Source of the DNA: Tissierellia bacterium
GTDB lineage: Bacteria; Bacillota_A; Clostridia; Tissierellales; Peptoniphilaceae
DNA: 12,811 nucleotides
Reading direction: 5' to 3'
Assembly (NCBI GenBank): GCA_030537695.1
Contig: JAUNVJ010000025.1
Location: forward strand, 1 to 12,811
Made by a program: the position numbers and the translations under genes. Every line of letters starts with the position of its first letter. Position 1 is the first letter of the stretch. Below the pieces are notes generated by a model, which made no database searches, was not told the DNA's origin, and worked only from the letters and a program-made list of their open reading frames with translations. Shown here one piece after another: positions 6,653 through 12,811 of this stretch.

Positions 6653-7729
6653 ATGAATTTGGAAAATATGTTTGGACTGGACTATGAAGCATCACTTTCA
6701 CAAGTGATCGGTAGCCAAGAAAAAATGATCAAGGGTATTGAAACCCTTATGAATGTAGATTATTCAGGTTCTGATGCAACCCCGAAGGAGCTTGTATTTT
6801 CAGAAGACAAATTAAAACTTTATCACTATATTCCAAAGGTGAAAGATCCCAATAAAATTCCTGTGCTAATCGTATATGCTTTGGTAAACAAACAATATAT
6901 GATGGATCTTCAACAGGATCGTTCTCTCATTAAACAGATGTTGGAAGGCGGTCAAGACGTCTATATTATTGACTGGGGCTACCCAACAGCTGAAGATCGC
7001 TATTTGAGCCTTGAAGATTATATTAACGGATATATTGATGATTGTGTGGAATTCATTCGAAACAAACACGATCTGGAAAAAATCAATATTTTGGGAATTT
7101 GTCAAGGGGGAACTTTTACCTTTATCTATACGGCACTTCACCAAGAAAAGATCAATTCTGTGGTATCATTGGTAACACCGATTGATTTTTCAACAGATGA
7201 TGGACTCTTGTTTAAATGGGGACCGTATTTAAATCCGGAAAATATGGTAAAAGCTTACGGCAATGTGCCTGGTGGCGTTATGAATGCCGGCTTCGTCTTC
7301 TTAAAGCCCTATGATTTAATGATTGACAAATATGTTACCGTCATTGATTCATTGGACGATGAAGAAAAAATGGCCAATTTCCTTCGCATGGAGCAGTGGA
7401 TTTTCGACTCTCCAGATCAAGCAGGACGTGCTTATCTCCAATTCCAAAAGGATATGTACCACGATAATAAACTGGTAAAAGGAGAGTTTTATCTGGGAGA
7501 TGAAAGAGTGGATCTTAAAAATGTCACTTGTCCCGTTTTGGTTATGTTAGGTTTAAAGGACAATCAAGTTCCACCGGAAGCAACTCGCCCGATTCCAAAA
7601 GTCATTGGATCAAAGGATTGCGAACTGGTTGAAGTAAATACTGGACATATCGGTCTTTTCGTCAGTGGCAGAAGCCAACGTGAAGTCGGACCGAAGATTG
7701 TAGAATTTTTAAATGAAAAATCGAAATAA
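6653..7729 (+). CDS. phaC: class III polyhydroxyalkanoate synthase subunit PhaC
   Basis: The catalytic subunit that polymerises (R)-3-hydroxyacyl-CoA into polyester, forming cytoplasmic granules with PhaE. It is an alpha/beta-hydrolase fold. The modified lipase box GICQGG carries nucleophile Cys150. Asp303 lies in LGLKDNQVPP and general base His332 in NTGHIGLF. This triad is in almost the same place as in the class III enzyme of Allochromatium vinosum (Cys149, Asp302, His331). WGYPTAEDRYLSLEDY (about residues 108-123) is typical PhaC wording. At 358 residues it has class III length, without the long N-terminal domain of classes I and II. Start choice is uncertain: AGGAGG (6645-6650) is only 2 bases from ATG 6653 but 8 bases from an in-frame TTG at 6659, so translation may begin two codons later. 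A strong terminator follows. Confidence 0.95.
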   Translation: MNLENMFGLDYEASLSQVIGSQEKMIKGIETLMNVDYSGSDATPKELVFSEDKLKLYHYIPKVKDPNKIPVLIVYALVNKQYMMDLQQDRSLIKQMLEGGQDVYIIDWGYPTAEDRYLSLEDYINGYIDDCVEFIRNKHDLEKINILGICQGGTFTFIYTALHQEKINSVVSLVTPIDFSTDDGLLFKWGPYLNPENMVKAYGNVPGGVMNAGFVFLKPYDLMIDKYVTVIDSLDDEEKMANFLRMEQWIFDSPDQAGRAYLQFQKDMYHDNKLVKGEFYLGDERVDLKNVTCPVLVMLGLKDNQVPPEATRPIPKVIGSKDCELVEVNTGHIGLFVSGRSQREVGPKIVEFLNEKSK

Positions 7730-7740
7730 TTTCCATGAAA

Positions 7741-7775
7741 GATAGCGAAGTACTAGTACTTCGCTATTTCTTTTC
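7741..7775 (+). terminator. rho-independent terminator of phaEC
   Basis: Bases 7742-7767 form a perfect 26-bp palindrome centred on CTAG, followed by TTCTTTTC. It begins 12 bp after the phaC stop. Confidence 0.85.
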
Positions 7776-8066
7776 GTAAATAATATATATTTCAATAAAT
7801 ACAAAGAAATGGAATTTAAACAATAAAACGGGAATTTACAATATATGGTCAAGATATTGAAAAAAACAAATTGGTTTCGATGAGAATCAATAAAATTTTC
7901 AAATAATTAAAAAATGTATTTTTTCATATATTCGATTCCTATAATTGTTAAACGAAGCAGGTGTCAAAGGACTTTTTACTATCTTAAAATCATTTGGAAA
8001 CTAAAAGTTTTATATAAAAAAAGTAAATCACCATGGCAAAAAACTTATGAAGACCTTTCCCATCCA
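7776..8066. other. gene-free stretch upstream of the cstA operon
   Basis: AT-rich DNA with no recognisable gene. A 72-codon open frame (7914-8129) runs in phase into the next gene, but it has no ribosome-binding site and an unlikely composition. It is also interrupted functionally by the promoter at 8067-8095, so I treat it as non-coding. A weak CAATAT/ATATTG dyad lies at 7839-7859. Confidence 0.5.
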
Positions 8067-8095
8067 TTGACAAATTGCCCACTTAATGCAATAAT
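8067..8095 (+). promoter_or_regulatory. promoter of the cstA operon
   Basis: A perfect -35 TTGACA (8067-8072), a 17-bp spacer ending in TGC, and AATAAT (8090-8095, 5/6) form an extended -10 promoter. Transcription would begin near 8102, ahead of the AGGAAAG site at 8121. This supports ATG 8130 as the start of the first gene. No clear CcpA (cre) site was seen. Confidence 0.65.
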
Positions 8096-8129
8096 GGTTA
8101 AAGAGCAAGTAACTGAAATTAGGAAAGAG

Positions 8130-8630
8130 ATGAACATGGAAGCCGAGAAATATTTAGACTATTTAACAAAAATATATGAAGTTTATTATGATTTATTTTA
8201 CAATTACAAAATAAATCCATTGGAATTTGATCTATATGGAAGATATTTTGAAAGAAATGAAAAATATTTTGCGACAAAGAAAATAGTTTTATATGGATTG
8301 GAAAGAAATGAACATTTGCTTTACAAACACTATAAGAAAGTATCCCTTGACGATGTGAAAACATTTACACATACATTGGAGGATTCGATCAACACTTTGG
8401 TTACACCCGGAGGAGACCATATGGCCACTTTAATACGTGGTTTGATCAGTACCGAAACAAGGCCGGACAAAGAGGTTATAAGATATGTAAAAAAATACAA
8501 ATTTTATAAATCTTTTTTATTCGGGATGAAGGGATGGGTCAATATCGGTCTTAACCTGGTTAACATAAATGATAGTACATCCTATCATAACAAAATGGGC
8601 AAAGCAGGTAGTGAGTCTTTTCTAATATAA
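8130..8630 (+). CDS. conserved-looking hypothetical protein, first gene of the cstA operon
   Basis: I do not recognise this family. The protein is about 166 residues, soluble, with no signal peptide or clear membrane segment. It is mostly helical and rich in Tyr, Lys and Glu. The first half (YLDYLTKIYEVYYDLFYNY) looks amphipathic and the second half ends with an ordered region around GWVNIGLNLVNIND. There are no Cys pairs, helix-turn-helix or nucleotide loops that I can see. The frame is open from 7914, but the best start is ATG 8130. AGGAAAG (8121-8127) lies just upstream, and the operon promoter's -10 covers the alternative ATG at 8094; ATG 8136 is also possible. It ends 12 bp before cstA, whose ribosome-binding site begins at the next base, so the two are cotranscribed. 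A regulatory or accessory role for CstA is an inference from position only. Confidence 0.75.
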   Translation: MNMEAEKYLDYLTKIYEVYYDLFYNYKINPLEFDLYGRYFERNEKYFATKKIVLYGLERNEHLLYKHYKKVSLDDVKTFTHTLEDSINTLVTPGGDHMATLIRGLISTETRPDKEVIRYVKKYKFYKSFLFGMKGWVNIGLNLVNINDSTSYHNKMGKAGSESFLI

Positions 8631-8642
8631 AGGAGGTTATTT

Positions 8643-10292
8643 ATGTTAGCTCTAGGTTTGGTATTGGGCAGTATCATTATATTCTATATTGCCTATAATA
8701 CTTATGGCACATGGCTGGCCAAACAATGGGGAATTGACGCAACAAGTCAAACACCGGCGCATTCGAAAGAAGACGGTATCGATTTTGTTCCGACGAAACC
8801 TCAAGTATTACTTGGTCACCACTTTGCTTCTATAGCAGGAGCCGGTCCAATTAACGGACCAATCGTAGCAGCAGTTTTTGGTTGGGTCCCGGTTTTATTG
8901 TGGATTGTCATTGGAGGTATTTTCTTCGGTGGAGTTCATGATTACGGTTCATTGACTGCTTCTATGAAGCACGACGGAAAGTCGGTAGGAATTATTGTAG
9001 AAGATTATATGGGATCTACAGGAAAAACACTTTTCTCAGCCTTTGCATGGTTGACTTTAATCCTTGTAGTTGCAGCTTTTACATCCATCGTAGCAAAATC
9101 TTTTGCTTCGACTCCGGCAGCAGCTACAGCATCTGTTTTATTTATGATTGAAGCCATTATTTTTGGTTATTTTGTTTACAGAAAAGGTGTGAGCCTGACA
9201 GCTGCGACTGTAGTCGGTGTAATCGTTCTTTTTGCTTGTATCTATGTAGGAACACTTATTCCGTTACAATTATCTGAAACGACTTGGACGATAATATTAG
9301 CAGTCTATATCTTTGCAGCTTCAACAGCTCCGGTTTGGATTTTGCTTCAGCCAAGAGATTACTTGAACTCATTCTTACTATACACAATGATGGGTGGATC
9401 TGTACTGGGTATATTAATTGCCAGACCGACCATTCAATTGGCACCATTTACCGGATTTAAATTAGTTTCTGCATCCGGTGCAACAAAATTATTGTTCCCC
9501 ACATTGTTTATTACCGTTGCATGTGGAGCCATTTCAGGATTCCACTCTCTAGTAGGTTCAGGTACAACGTCAAAACAAATTGACAATGAAAAAGACGCAA
9601 AATTGATAGGATACGGTGGTATGCTTATCGAATGTGCCTTGGCAGTAGTTGCTTTGATAACAGCAGCTTATTTGACAAAAGAAAATTATGGTGAAATCAT
9701 GAAAAATGGTCCCACCGTTCTCTTTGCAAATGGTGTAGCTGATTTTATGTCCAAATTTGGCATACCCTTTGAACATGGTATGAACTTTGTTACTCTGTCT
9801 GTTTCCGCATTTGCTCTAACTTCTTTGGATACGGCAACGAGACTTGCTCGTTTCATCTTCCAAGAATTCTTTGAGAAAAATGCAGGGGAAGGACCTCAAT
9901 CCGTTCTTACCAACAAATGGGTTGCAACGACAATTACTGTAGTTATCGGTTGTGTCTTAGCTCTTAAGGGCTATGCACTTATTTGGCCGATCTTCGGTTC
10001 TGCAAACCAATTATTAGCAGCCCTTGCACTATTGGCAGTGGCTTCCTGGTTAAAGGCCGATCACAAAAATTACAATATGATTGTTCTACCTATGATCTTT
10101 ATGTTTGCTGCCACATTGTCTTCTCTTGTCATTGAAGTACGCAATTACTTTAATCTTGCAACGACAGATGGTGGAGCAGGAAACTGGATTATGACGGTAT
10201 TACCCATCGTTTTATTAGTTTTAGCGATTGTACTTGTCATAGAAGGCTATAAAACACTTGTTAAAAATAGAGAACCTCAAAAACTTGCATAA
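8643..10292 (+). CDS. cstA: carbon starvation protein CstA, pyruvate/peptide transporter family
   Basis: A polytopic inner-membrane transporter of the CstA family (APC superfamily). Characterised members import pyruvate and/or peptides during carbon limitation, but which substrate applies here is unknown. Family signatures are intact: GHHFASIAGAGPINGP (58-73), LLQPRDYL (234-241), FHSLVGSGTTSKQI (300-313), TSLDTATRLARF (393-404) and WPIFGSANQLLAALALL (448-464). About fifteen hydrophobic segments span the protein from residues 2-19 to about 515-534. At 549 residues it is a short-form CstA; the E. coli protein is about 700. AGGAGG at 8631-8636 lies 6 bases before ATG 8643. It is the second gene of an operon with the 166-residue protein, and a terminator follows immediately. 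Confidence 0.96.
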   Translation: MLALGLVLGSIIIFYIAYNTYGTWLAKQWGIDATSQTPAHSKEDGIDFVPTKPQVLLGHHFASIAGAGPINGPIVAAVFGWVPVLLWIVIGGIFFGGVHDYGSLTASMKHDGKSVGIIVEDYMGSTGKTLFSAFAWLTLILVVAAFTSIVAKSFASTPAAATASVLFMIEAIIFGYFVYRKGVSLTAATVVGVIVLFACIYVGTLIPLQLSETTWTIILAVYIFAASTAPVWILLQPRDYLNSFLLYTMMGGSVLGILIARPTIQLAPFTGFKLVSASGATKLLFPTLFITVACGAISGFHSLVGSGTTSKQIDNEKDAKLIGYGGMLIECALAVVALITAAYLTKENYGEIMKNGPTVLFANGVADFMSKFGIPFEHGMNFVTLSVSAFALTSLDTATRLARFIFQEFFEKNAGEGPQSVLTNKWVATTITVVIGCVLALKGYALIWPIFGSANQLLAALALLAVASWLKADHKNYNMIVLPMIFMFAATLSSLVIEVRNYFNLATTDGGAGNWIMTVLPIVLLVLAIVLVIEGYKTLVKNREPQKLA

Positions 10293-10300
10293 CAGCCCTT

Positions 10301-10328
10301 AAAAAGAGCTCTAATGAGCTCTTTTTTT
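10301..10328 (+). terminator. rho-independent terminator after cstA
   Basis: AAAAAGAGCTC (10301-10311), loop TAAT, then GAGCTCTTTTTTT (10316-10328): an 11-bp stem merging into the T-run, 8 bp after the cstA stop. Confidence 0.88.
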
Positions 10329-10427
10329 AATTCATAAATTAAATCTTATATAAAATTATTTTTATAAAATTATGGCATGGATAGGAATATTTTAAATTTT
10401 TATTGGATAAATAGTCAAATCCAATGA

Positions 10428-10910
10428 ATGGATCTTCTTTTAAAATACGGAAGAAAAATTTTGAATCTTGTCCATCCATCTTCTTTTGAGAAAAAAAGGG
10501 CGATCTATGATTCCAGGTGAAATTAGATCTTTTATCCCGATCTATCGAGAGAGTTTTATACAAATTTTGTCAGACTCCATTTTTGATAACGAAAAAATGG
10601 TAAGAATCTCTTGTCGGTGCAAGAAGAAGAACATTCCTTTGATTTTTAAAATTCAGTTTTGGGATCAAATCACCTTGCCTTTTAAAGGTCAGGACCATCT
10701 CTTCTTTCCATGGAGTAGGAAAATTAAAGGGAAAAAAGTTGTAAAAGAAAAACCAATGAAAAGATTATTAAATACCCTGAAAGACTTTTAAGGATTTAAA
10801 GAATATGGCATCTTGAAATTTTAAAGGATTCCGGTTGTCCTCTTTTTCAAAAGATCTCTTCCTTAAGGGTAGGATCAATTGAAGATATGATGGAACTTTT
10901 TCTCAAATAA
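10428..10910 (+). pseudogene. possible decayed coding remnant (or one doubtful small gene)
   Basis: Three coding-like pieces follow one another on the + strand in alternating frames. ATG 10428 to 10520 gives 30 codons (MDLLLKYGRKILNL...). An open stretch 10468-10791 follows, with a possible start at ATG 10507 (AAGGG six bases upstream) giving 94 basic residues. A third stretch, 10800-10910, ends in GSIEDMMELFLK and a stop. Successive pieces separated by frame changes are what a frameshifted gene looks like, but I recognise no family and AT-rich chance frames cannot be excluded. The middle piece alone might be a real 94-residue protein. The remnant ends immediately before the terminator of the opposite-strand gene. 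Confidence 0.28.
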
Positions 10911-10938
10911 AAAATAAAGCAGATATCTGCTTTATTTT
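10911..10938 (-). terminator. terminator of the zinc-ribbon membrane gene
   Basis: A perfect 28-bp palindrome centred on GATATC (arms AAAATAAAGCAGAT and its complement). On the minus strand the stem is followed by further T (TTATTTGAG). It overlaps the last two bases of the stop codon. The + strand copy has only a short T-run, so any bidirectional action would be weak. Confidence 0.8.
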
Positions 10939-12574
10939 AAAACAATGTATTGAATATAAAGTTTATAAAGAACCAAAATAGTTTAAATAATAGTTCAAAA
11001 AGAATAAATGTCAACCAATACCAACCGATAAAATTCACCTTACTTTGATTTTTAAGCTGAGGCCAGTATTCCGCCATTGCAATGACCAATGTTAGGATAA
11101 ATAGAATGATCGTTGCAATAGGCATAGGAGTCAATGCTCCCAACAATTGAAATTGGAAGAATCCTCCCCAGGGAGATAGGATGAAAGCAATCAATAGAAA
11201 AGCTTTACAAATCAACCAATTGACCAAACTGTAATTTTTGACTTCTTCAATGGAAGTATCAATCCAAGCTCGATCCGTCGTTATATTTAAAGGCGTCAAA
11301 AATTGAAAATAATCAAAGATCAATTTAATGATAACGAAGAATAAAAAAGATAAACGGATTTTTCGTTGCGCCAAAAGAATGGGAAAGGCTGTCATAATAA
11401 TACCGGATATAAGTGCTATTTTATATTCGCGAGTTTTAAAAGTACCCAATGTATCGACCCCTTGATTCAAATAATGATGCAATCTTTGAAAACAAGGAGA
11501 ACATCTAGTGAAAAGATCGGATGATTTTTCCGAATTCTCTGGGGCATCTGATGGATTATAGTCCTTCTCTTCGTTTATGGTAGAATCTTTTTGAAATTTT
11601 GAAGAAATAGGTTTTTGGCGATCCTTTTTCGATTTGGTTTTCCACTTTTTCCACTTTTGCTGGAAAGATGAATGTGTCGGCATTTTATCTTGAGACGTTG
11701 AAACATCTCTGTGGTGAGTATTTTGATCTTCCATCGTCCTTTGCGTGGCAAAAGAAGATTTTTTCTCTCCCTTATCCATCACCGACTTTGAATCTTCTAT
11801 TTGTTCTTCGGGAGGAATCACGATCTTTGGAACACTCATCGTATCCTCAATCCCTCGATCAGGGGTAGTAGAACTGACTTCCAAGTTCCGTTCTTTTTCG
11901 GAAGCTTCGCTCTTTGGTTCTTCGTTTAAGGATGAAAAGATGGAGTATTCGTCATCGTCTTCATTGACAAAGTCTTTCCATAAAGCTTTTAACGACTTTT
12001 TCTTATCCTTTTTAGGGGAAAGATCTTTTTCGATAGACTCTTTTTGTTTTTTCGGATACGTCTTGTCATCTATTTCTTGATAGCCGCTTTTCTTCAACTC
12101 TTCTTGAACACGACGAACCAATTCACTTTGGGTCATCGGCTGATCCTTACTAGGGGATTTGTCCCTATGTACTGTTTCTTTTTGAGTAGGAGCTTTTTTT
12201 TCATCCGTAGATTTATGGGAAGATGAATTTACAGACTCTTCCTTTTCAACGGAAGTTTCTTTTTTTTCTTCATTTAACTCGTCCATCAGATCATCTGTAA
12301 TTTTCTTATTGTTTTGAGTTTCGTATTTTTTAATATTTTTAGAAACCTTTTTATCAACGGCATGAATAATATCTTTGATATTATCAGTCGTATCAATTCC
12401 ATCCAATGATTTAAGATTAAAAATACGAGTTTTATCCATGGACTCTGACGGATCGAAAGTATCCTCTTGAGCTCGTTCAATGCGAACTTTAACATTTTTT
12501 AATTGTTTTCCACATAAGGGACAGTAGTTGTCATTCTTAGATACTGATTTTCCACAATTAGGACAAAACAACAT
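10937..12574 (-). CDS. zinc-ribbon protein with long charged linker and C-terminal membrane domain
   Basis: Function unknown. Residues 1-24 form a zinc ribbon with Cys4/Cys7 and Cys18/Cys21 (CPNCGK...CPLCGK). Residues about 30-375 are low-complexity, rich in Lys, Glu, Ser and Asp, and probably disordered; one likely helix lies at 147-163 (MTQSELVRRVQEELKKS). The C-terminal 160 residues are hydrophobic, with about five membrane segments near 384-402, 407-425, 452-468, 483-501 and 515-540. A second CxxC pair (Cys358/Cys361, RCSPC) lies just before the first membrane segment. The zinc ribbon would sit in the cytoplasm if the N-terminus is inside. Start ATG 12574 has AAGGTG just upstream; the spacing is short but GAAGG gives about 5. 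It has its own promoter and terminator. The architecture recalls other Firmicute zinc-ribbon membrane proteins of unknown role; no specific family is claimed. Confidence 0.85.
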   Translation of the reverse strand: MLFCPNCGKSVSKNDNYCPLCGKQLKNVKVRIERAQEDTFDPSESMDKTRIFNLKSLDGIDTTDNIKDIIHAVDKKVSKNIKKYETQNNKKITDDLMDELNEEKKETSVEKEESVNSSSHKSTDEKKAPTQKETVHRDKSPSKDQPMTQSELVRRVQEELKKSGYQEIDDKTYPKKQKESIEKDLSPKKDKKKSLKALWKDFVNEDDDEYSIFSSLNEEPKSEASEKERNLEVSSTTPDRGIEDTMSVPKIVIPPEEQIEDSKSVMDKGEKKSSFATQRTMEDQNTHHRDVSTSQDKMPTHSSFQQKWKKWKTKSKKDRQKPISSKFQKDSTINEEKDYNPSDAPENSEKSSDLFTRCSPCFQRLHHYLNQGVDTLGTFKTREYKIALISGIIMTAFPILLAQRKIRLSFLFFVIIKLIFDYFQFLTPLNITTDRAWIDTSIEEVKNYSLVNWLICKAFLLIAFILSPWGGFFQFQLLGALTPMPIATIILFILTLVIAMAEYWPQLKNQSKVNFIGWYWLTFILFELLFKLFWFFINFIFNTLF

Positions 12575-12605
12575 TACACCTTCTTTCTTCTATCGATTCT
12601 TTTAT

Positions 12606-12636
12606 ATTATAACATAATTATTTAAATTAATGTAAA
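12606..12636 (-). promoter_or_regulatory. promoter of the zinc-ribbon membrane gene
   Basis: On the minus strand TGTTATAAT (12614 to 12606) is a perfect -10 with TGN upstream. TTTACA (12636 to 12631) is a possible -35 at a long 19-bp spacing. Transcription would start near 12599, giving a leader of about 25 bases. Confidence 0.5.
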
Positions 12637-12654
12637 AGGCGAACAAAATCCCAT

Positions 12655-12685
12655 AAAAAAGAAGGAGCTGTTAAACTCCTTCTTT
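12655..12685 (-). terminator. rho-independent terminator of the partial gene
   Basis: On the minus strand AAGAAGGAG pairs with CTCCTTCTT across an 8-base loop (arms 12676-12684 and 12659-12667), followed by a run of T at 12655-12660. It lies 15 bp after the partial gene's stop. Confidence 0.85.
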
Positions 12686-12699
12686 CCATACCATTTAAT

Positions 12700-12811
12700 T
12701 TATTTTGCTTCTTCAGCTTCAGCGTTATTGTTGTTTTCAGCATTTTGAGCGTTGTTAACAGCTTCTTCAGCTTCTGCTTCTTCAACATTTGCTTCAGCTT
12801 GTGCAGCATTT
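12700..12811 (-). CDS. C-terminal tail of a truncated gene, acidic Ala/Glu/Asn-rich
   Basis: Only the last 36 codons and the TAA stop lie in the window; the rest continues beyond base 12811. The visible tail contains only Ala, Glu, Asn, Gln, Val and a final Lys (for example EEAEAEEAVNNAQNAENNNN). It is a strongly acidic low-complexity extension, probably disordered. The codons GCT and GAA recur. Such tails occur on ribosomal proteins, chaperones and other abundant proteins in Firmicutes, so the parent cannot be named. A clean terminator follows the stop, which supports a real gene end. Confidence 0.7.
   Translation of the reverse strand, partial: NAAQAEANVEEAEAEEAVNNAQNAENNNNAEAEEAK

Noticed and set aside
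6866..7144. Minus-strand open frame inside phaC
   Set aside because: Lies wholly antisense to a clear phaC with intact catalytic residues; no start signals.
8119..8364. Minus-strand open frame antisense to the 166-residue gene
   Set aside because: No ribosome-binding site, Cys/Phe/His-rich shadow composition, and opposed by a promoter and ribosome-binding site on the + strand.
10507..10791. Resemblance of the 94-residue product to the competence regulator ComK
   Set aside because: Only a vague hydrophobic/aromatic similarity; no ComK motif could be aligned by eye.
11668..12226. Several + strand open frames antisense to the zinc-ribbon membrane gene
   Set aside because: Ser/Phe-rich shadows of the Lys/Glu-rich linker; no start signals.
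12627..12809. 60-codon minus-strand frame of Leu/Lys/Thr-rich composition
   Set aside because: It is the out-of-frame reading of the Ala/Glu tail gene and runs through that gene's terminator.
1..12811. CRISPR arrays, tRNA/rRNA genes, insertion sequences, phage or defence modules
   Set aside because: No regularly spaced repeats, no cloverleaf or CCA-end pattern, no transposase or integrase wording, and no terminal repeats with target duplications were found on either strand.

Overview
The window comes from a low-GC, Gram-positive-type chromosome. Coding sequence is AT-rich, Shine-Dalgarno sites are strong (AGGAGG, GGAGGTG), several starts are GTG, and hairpin-plus-T-run terminators are frequent. 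Gene content (NlpC/P60 protein with SH3-like repeats, short-form CstA, class III PHA synthase, YtcJ-like amidohydrolase) fits an anaerobic Firmicute, most likely Clostridia/Tissierellia. The genus cannot be fixed from sequence alone.

Layout. 1-1960 (+): a secreted cell-wall hydrolase with an extended -10 promoter inside an inverted repeat, a terminator, then a GNAT acetyltransferase with no visible promoter of its own. 1959-2850: gene-poor DNA with short broken coding-like frames. 2851-3339 (+): the zinc-ribbon protein YjdM (PhnA) as a complete one-gene unit with promoter and terminator. 3340-3687: no gene. 3688-5325 (-): an Amidohydro_3 (YtcJ-like) metal-dependent hydrolase, divergent from the next operon. 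5484-7775 (+): phaE-phaC, a complete class III polyhydroxyalkanoate synthase operon with a consensus-like promoter, a 5' dyad and a perfect-palindrome terminator. 7776-8066: no gene. 8067-10328 (+): an unrecognised 166-residue protein followed 12 bp later by the carbon-starvation membrane transporter cstA. 10329-10910: remnants or a doubtful small gene. 10911-12636 (-): a zinc-ribbon protein with a long charged linker and a C-terminal membrane domain. 12655-12811 (-): the acidic tail of a gene that runs off the window.

Function. The two best-defined operons both concern carbon economy: phaEC polymerises hydroxyacyl-CoA into storage granules, and CstA takes up pyruvate or peptides during carbon limitation. 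No monomer-supply genes (phaA, phaB, phaJ), phasin or depolymerase are present. Any link between the two operons is inference from adjacency. There is no CRISPR array, tRNA, rRNA, insertion sequence or phage module. Nothing here is convincingly a new defence or mobile system. The items most worth checking are the conserved-looking protein coupled to cstA, the dyad at the phaEC transcription start, the zinc-ribbon/linker/membrane protein, and the decayed coding remnants.
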